In this document: piece by piece, positions 13,710-17,043 of the stretch | Layout: each line of letters begins with the position of its first letter | How positions within the stretch are numbered: position 1 is the first letter of the stretch | Assembly: GCA_032229885.1 (NCBI GenBank) | Contig: JAVYAJ010000079.1 | Span: 1-17,043, forward strand | Length of the DNA: 17,043 nt | Reading direction: 5' to 3' | Source of the DNA: Anammoximicrobium sp032229885 | GTDB lineage: Bacteria; Planctomycetota; Planctomycetia; Pirellulales; Pirellulaceae | Position numbers and translations under genes: made by a program | Notes under the pieces: generated by a model | What the model was told of the DNA's origin: nothing | What the model saw: the letters and a program-made list of their open reading frames with translations, nothing else | The model's database searches: none

Positions 13710-15523
13710 GCCCGCAGAAGAGCAAACGGCCGCCCGGTCAGATCCGCCAGAGCCAGGTCATCACGACTTTCGGGCCGGGAGCGATGGTGGATTTGCCGAA
13801 GCACTCGGTGCTGATCGCCGGCTTGGATCATTGGCAGGGCATGGGCGACGAGATCGTCGAGCCCCGTTTGACCGACAAGCTCAAATTCCTGCTGGACCTG
13901 CCAGCCCTGAAGCTGTACGCGCCGCCGCCCGACCCGGATGATCCACAGGCTCCCCAGACCGGCATCGCCGCTTGGCAGTTCCCCGAGTGGTTCATCGTGC
14001 AGGATACGGAGCCGGGTGATTCGACGTCCGCGGTGCGGTCCAGGATGCTGGTGCATCGGCGGGCGCTGACCAAGGGCAAGTACATCGACGACAAGAAGAA
14101 ACGCTGGCCGGTTGTCTCGGTGCGGTTCGTGCGGGCCTGCCGCGGTGGCCACGTGGGCGACATCAACTGGCGGGATTACGTGCATGGCGGCCCTTCAGGG
14201 TGCCAACGGCAGCTCTGGATCGAAGAACGGGGCACCAGCGGGGATCTGGCCGAAGTCTGGATTCGCTGCGACTGCAAGGCCGAGCGATCGGTCGGCGAAG
14301 CGGCCCTCATGCAGACCAAAGCCTTGGGCGCCTGCGACGGCTTCCGGCCGTGGCTTGGTCCACGGACCCGCGAATCCTGCGGCGAGCCCAACCGCCTGCT
14401 GATCCGCACGGCCAGCAACGCCTACTTCCCGCAAGTCATGCGGGTCATCTCGCTGCCGGACCGCGACGAAACCGTGAAGAAGGCCGTCGATCTGGCGTGG
14501 GAATTCGTGGAAGAGGTCGAAGACCTGGACCAACTCAAGTACGAGCGGAAGAAGGCCAAGGTCAAGGCGGCGCTAGAAGGGATCACGGACGAGGAGGTCT
14601 TCCAAGAAATCCTGTCCCGACGCGGAGCGGTGCTGGGTGAAGCCAAATCGGTGAAGCAAGCCGAGTTGGAGACGCTGATCGCCGCCAAGGAGGAACTCGG
14701 CAACGACCTTCCGGACGGCAACTTCTTCGCCCGGACGATCCCGCGAGACAAGTGGAACGCCCCGTGGACCAAACCGATTGCCCGTGTCGTGGCCGTCCAT
14801 CGGCTGCGGGAAGTGATGGCGCTGGTCGGGTTCACTCGGTTCGAGCCGATGGCGCCGAACATCGAAGGCGAACTGGAGATGGGCGTGCGCCGAGCGGCGT
14901 TGGCTCGCGAAATCACCTGGCTCCCCGCGGTGGAGAACCGGGGAGAAGGCATCTTCATCCAGTTCAGCCGGGCGGAAATCGACGCCTGGGTCGAGCGCCC
15001 GGAGGTCGTCCAGCGGGGATCGGACCTCCAGAGCGGGTTCAAGGCTTGGGAATCTGAGCACGTGGGCGCCAAACGCAAGTTTCCCGGCTTGCCGTTCATC
15101 ATGTTGCACTCATTTTCGCACCTGCTGATCACGGCAGTCGCCCTGGAGTGCGGTTACCCCGCCAGTTCGATTCGCGAGCGTATTTACTCGCTGGCAGACT
15201 ACGGCTACGGCGTCCTGCTGTACACCGCCACGTCCGATGCCGAAGGGACGCTGGGTGGGCTGGTACAGGTCGGGCGGCGGATTCACGAGCACATTCGCAC
15301 GGCACTGGAGATCGGCCGGCTGTGTTCCAACGACCCGGTGTGCGCCCAGCACCAGCCGCTGAATCCACACGAGCGTCGGTTTCTGCACGGCGCGTCCTGC
15401 CACGGCTGCCTCCTGATCGCGGAAACCTCGTGTGAACAGCACAACGACTTCCTGGACCGGGCTCTGGTTGTCCCCACCGTAGACAGCCTGGGCGCCGAGT
15501 TCTTCAAGGCCCTACCCGTATGA
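13706..15523 (+). CDS. drmB: DISARM protein DrmB (DUF1998)
   Basis: 605 residues from GTG, overlapping the drmA stop in GTGA and preceded by a strong purine box. DrmB is the DUF1998 partner of DrmA. Visible landmarks are RQSQVITTFGPGAMVDLP at the N-terminus, CRGGHVGDINW, CDCKAE and CGEPNRLLIRTASNAYFPQ in the middle. The C-terminal DUF1998 region has MLHSFSHLLITAVALECGY, IRERIYSLAD, YTATSDAEGTLGGLV, then Cys540-SNDPV-Cys546 and GASCHGC (Cys565, Cys568) with ETSCE (Cys576). The clustered cysteines probably bind zinc. Residues ~270-340 are charged and helical. The four-base overlaps with drmA and drmC show a tight operon. All family landmarks are intact. Confidence 0.94.
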   Translation: MSPQKSKRPPGQIRQSQVITTFGPGAMVDLPKHSVLIAGLDHWQGMGDEIVEPRLTDKLKFLLDLPALKLYAPPPDPDDPQAPQTGIAAWQFPEWFIVQDTEPGDSTSAVRSRMLVHRRALTKGKYIDDKKKRWPVVSVRFVRACRGGHVGDINWRDYVHGGPSGCQRQLWIEERGTSGDLAEVWIRCDCKAERSVGEAALMQTKALGACDGFRPWLGPRTRESCGEPNRLLIRTASNAYFPQVMRVISLPDRDETVKKAVDLAWEFVEEVEDLDQLKYERKKAKVKAALEGITDEEVFQEILSRRGAVLGEAKSVKQAELETLIAAKEELGNDLPDGNFFARTIPRDKWNAPWTKPIARVVAVHRLREVMALVGFTRFEPMAPNIEGELEMGVRRAALAREITWLPAVENRGEGIFIQFSRAEIDAWVERPEVVQRGSDLQSGFKAWESEHVGAKRKFPGLPFIMLHSFSHLLITAVALECGYPASSIRERIYSLADYGYGVLLYTATSDAEGTLGGLVQVGRRIHEHIRTALEIGRLCSNDPVCAQHQPLNPHERRFLHGASCHGCLLIAETSCEQHNDFLDRALVVPTVDSLGAEFFKALPV

Positions 15524-16317
15524 ACGATCGCCTGCTGCAACTGGCTGACAGCGACCTGCGGGAAATCGCATCGGCACTGCGGGCGAAACGCCTGGCGCCG
15601 CCGTTTTCGGCAATGAGCCTGGGCCGGCTGGTCGTCGCTGCCGTGGCCCAGGAAATCGCGGTGGACTTGCAGACTCTAGCCGACCAAGGGTTTACCGGAC
15701 CGCAACTGGCGGCCGTATTGGATATGCTTGTCGCGGATCGCGCTCGCCGGCCACGACTGGAGGATGTCCTGGACCTGGTGACGACCGGGCCCGAGGCGCC
15801 GGGGCTCACGAATCGGGACACGAGCGTCGTCGTGCGAGAGCTGTTTGCCAATGCCCAGCACGCTGTCCTGGTCGCCGGCTATGCCGTCTATCAAGGCCGG
15901 GCCGTCTTCCGGGCCTTGGCCGACCGGATGCGGGATCGCCCCGAACTGAAGGCCCGCATGTTCCTGGACGTGCAGCGCGGCCCCGGCGACACGTCAATGG
16001 CCAGCGAAGTGGTCAAGCGGTTCGCCGAGCGGTTCCGGGCCCGGGAATGGCCCGAGGACCGCCCATTGCCCAAAGTCTTCTACGACCCACGCTCGTTGGA
16101 CCTGGACGCCCAGAAACGGGCCTGTCTGCACGCCAAGTGCGTCGTCGTCGATGCCGAAACCGTGTTCATCTCCTCGGCCAACTTCACCGCAGCCGCCCAG
16201 GAGCGGAACATCGAAATCGGCCTGCTGGTCCGTTCGCCGTGGCTCGCCGTGCAACTGACCAGCTATTTCGACACGTTGTTGGAGGCCGGATTCCTGCAAG
16301 CGATTGATCCAAGTTGA
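15520..16317 (+). CDS. drmC: DISARM phospholipase D-like protein DrmC
   Basis: 265-residue PLD-superfamily protein, the third core DISARM gene. The single HKD motif is H204-A-K206-x4-D211 (HAKCVVVD), followed by ISSANFT and the typical ERNIEIGLLV. The N-terminal ~100 residues are helical with no clear motif, and the PLD fold begins near NAQHAVLVAGYAVYQGRAVFRAL. With one HKD motif, activity would need dimerisation, as for other single-motif PLD nucleases. Its contribution to DISARM defence is less clear than that of DrmA and DrmB. The ATG overlaps the drmB stop (ATGA). No Shine-Dalgarno is strong here (AAGG upstream is distant), consistent with coupling. It is the last gene of the operon; no intrinsic terminator with a T-run is visible after it. 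Confidence 0.93.
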   Translation: MNDRLLQLADSDLREIASALRAKRLAPPFSAMSLGRLVVAAVAQEIAVDLQTLADQGFTGPQLAAVLDMLVADRARRPRLEDVLDLVTTGPEAPGLTNRDTSVVVRELFANAQHAVLVAGYAVYQGRAVFRALADRMRDRPELKARMFLDVQRGPGDTSMASEVVKRFAERFRAREWPEDRPLPKVFYDPRSLDLDAQKRACLHAKCVVVDAETVFISSANFTAAAQERNIEIGLLVRSPWLAVQLTSYFDTLLEAGFLQAIDPS

Positions 16318-16480
16318 CCGCCAGCGCTCAGAAGCTACGGATCATTCGATCATTTAGAGTCCGATCGTTTACTGGGAAGGCGTGGCGATTCGTGGTCGTT
16401 CACGGTTTGTCACGCCAGCCGAATGGCGACAAACGGCATTGCAAGACAAGTGAGCCTTGGAGAACGGTCACCGAGAATTG
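16318..16480. other. Intergenic DNA after drmC with one stem-loop
   Basis: No coding sequence is supported. GTTTGTC (16405-16411) and GACAAAC (16428-16434) form a 7-bp stem with further partial pairing (GCC/GGC) inside. No T-run follows, so it is a weak candidate for a transcription end. Confidence 0.35.
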
Positions 16481-16541
16481 AAGCGGAAGGGCGCAAGGAT
16501 CGAAGCAGAAGGGGCGCAAAAAGGAAAGCGGAAGGGCGCAA
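16481..16541. repeat. Three direct repeats of AAGCGGAAGGGCGCAA
   Basis: Copies are at 16481-16496, 16503-16519 (AAGCAGAAGGGGCGCAA) and 16526-16541, with a spacing of 22-23 bp. The third overlaps the left arm of the inverted repeat that follows. The reading frames across this region are low-complexity by-products of the repeats. Confidence 0.85.
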
Positions 16542-16637
16542 GCCCTCCGGTGTGTCTGCTGGCGGTCGATCCAATTGGTCCGCTGCGAAGAACGTGCCTA
16601 CCACCAAGGACCGGACGGCTTGCGCCGTTCCGCTTCC
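16523..16637. repeat. Long GC-rich inverted repeat (28-29 bp arms) downstream of drmC
   Basis: The left arm 16523-16551 and right arm 16610-16637 are reverse complements with about three differences, around a 58-nt loop. Arms contain GCGGAA, GGCGCAAGCC and TCCGGT. The mismatches are not compensated. The arm style resembles dispersed repeats common in planctomycete intergenic DNA (a recollection, not a search). Bases 16638-16855 hold nothing I can identify. Confidence 0.8.
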
Positions 16638-16855
16638 ATTAGCGGCGCATTCCCTGAACGGTTCCGCTGATTCTAGATCTCAACCGGACACTCGTTGATC
16701 GAACGATCCTTACTCGACTGTCGTCCGCCAACTTGCCGCTTTTTGTCCAAATGCTGACTGATTCGCGGGCCCGTTTCGAGAACCTCGGGGGCACGTGTCA
16801 ACTTCGTGTTACCCTGACGGAAAGCCCTTTCGCCTGCTGGAGCGTCAATATCCTC

Positions 16856-16948
16856 AGAGTTTTAGTTCGCATCATGCGCGCACCGTGCGCGCATCTTGTA
16901 CATTAGTCTGTACAGTACACTTTCGGTTTACTTGGACCATCCCGCGTT
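16856..16948 (+). repeat. Right repeat copy 1 (IR-R1)
   Basis: First of two tandem 93-95 bp copies, starting AGAGTTTTAG and ending CCCGCGTT. It contains a perfect palindrome at 16874-16894 (half-site ATGCGCGCAC, one central base), then TTGTACA and CTGTACAG elements. It differs from copy 2 mainly in the outer parts and by two bases between the TGTACA boxes. It is in inverted orientation relative to 120-204. Confidence 0.85.
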
Positions 16949-17043
16949 AGAGTCTTACTCCGTATCATGCGCGCACCGTGCGCGCATCTTGTACACTGGT
17001 CTGTACAGTACACTTTTGGATTGCTGGCACTGGCCCGCGTTAA
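16949..17043 (+). repeat. Right repeat copy 2 (IR-R2), at the window end
   Basis: Second tandem copy, starting AGAGTCTTAC, with the palindrome at 16967-16987. The 40 bases at 16978-17017 are the exact reverse complement of 147-186, making this copy closer to the left repeat than copy 1 is. The outer end CCCGCGTTAA corresponds to the start of the left copy at about 120. The window ends here, so more tandem copies may follow. Confidence 0.85.

Noticed and set aside
16423..16698. Small protein of about 91 residues downstream of drmC
   Set aside because: Its sequence is made of direct and inverted DNA repeats, it is low-complexity and basic, and it has no convincing ribosome site.

Overview
The window is a GC-rich stretch of bacterial DNA that carries a nearly complete class 1 DISARM anti-phage defence locus on the + strand. 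The gene order is drmD (SNF2-type helicase), drmMI (adenine methylase of the Eco57I type), drmA (helicase), drmB (DUF1998) and drmC (phospholipase D-like). All five are intact and recognisable from motifs. Two genes that are not part of canonical DISARM are built in: a small four-helix-bundle protein of the 23S rRNA intervening-sequence (S23/IVP) family between drmD and drmMI, and a DUF1016 (YhcG-like) PD-(D/E)XK nuclease between drmMI and drmA. The nuclease is preceded by a decayed partial duplicate of itself. Protein style, GC content and the kinds of dispersed repeats suggest a planctomycete; this is inference and no marker gene is present.

Layout: 1-119 is flanking DNA with a hairpin-rich repeat. 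120-204 is the left copy of an 85-95 bp repeat, and two tandem copies of it lie in inverted orientation at 16856-17043, so the whole defence island is bracketed by inverted repeats. 215-334 looks like a remnant of an IS1634-type transposase. 510-16317 is the DISARM operon. 16318-16855 holds no convincing gene but has several GC-rich repeats.

The most unusual signal is a family of 7-bp tandem arrays (TCAGTTG on one strand, CAACTGA on the other). It occupies every junction between drmD and drmA and also sits inside the drmMI coding sequence at three places. A 56-bp near-perfect inverted repeat made of these heptads encloses the S23 gene, the same topology as an rRNA intervening sequence (a stem with an S23 gene in its loop). 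Inside drmMI the arrays are translated, and every heptad whose TGA would fall in frame carries another triplet there (TGC, CAC or GGA). At several junctions the arrays supply the stop codon of the upstream gene and run directly into the start codon of the next. drmB and drmC, by contrast, are joined by ordinary 4-nt stop/start overlaps and carry no arrays. I read this as a heptad/S23 repeat system that has colonised the accessory half of a DISARM operon while leaving its genes open.

Expected joint function: DrmMI marks self DNA by adenine methylation. DrmA and DrmB form the helicase core that engages incoming DNA, DrmD is an additional SNF2 translocase, and DrmC is a PLD-fold protein. The embedded DUF1016 nuclease may add an effector activity (inference).
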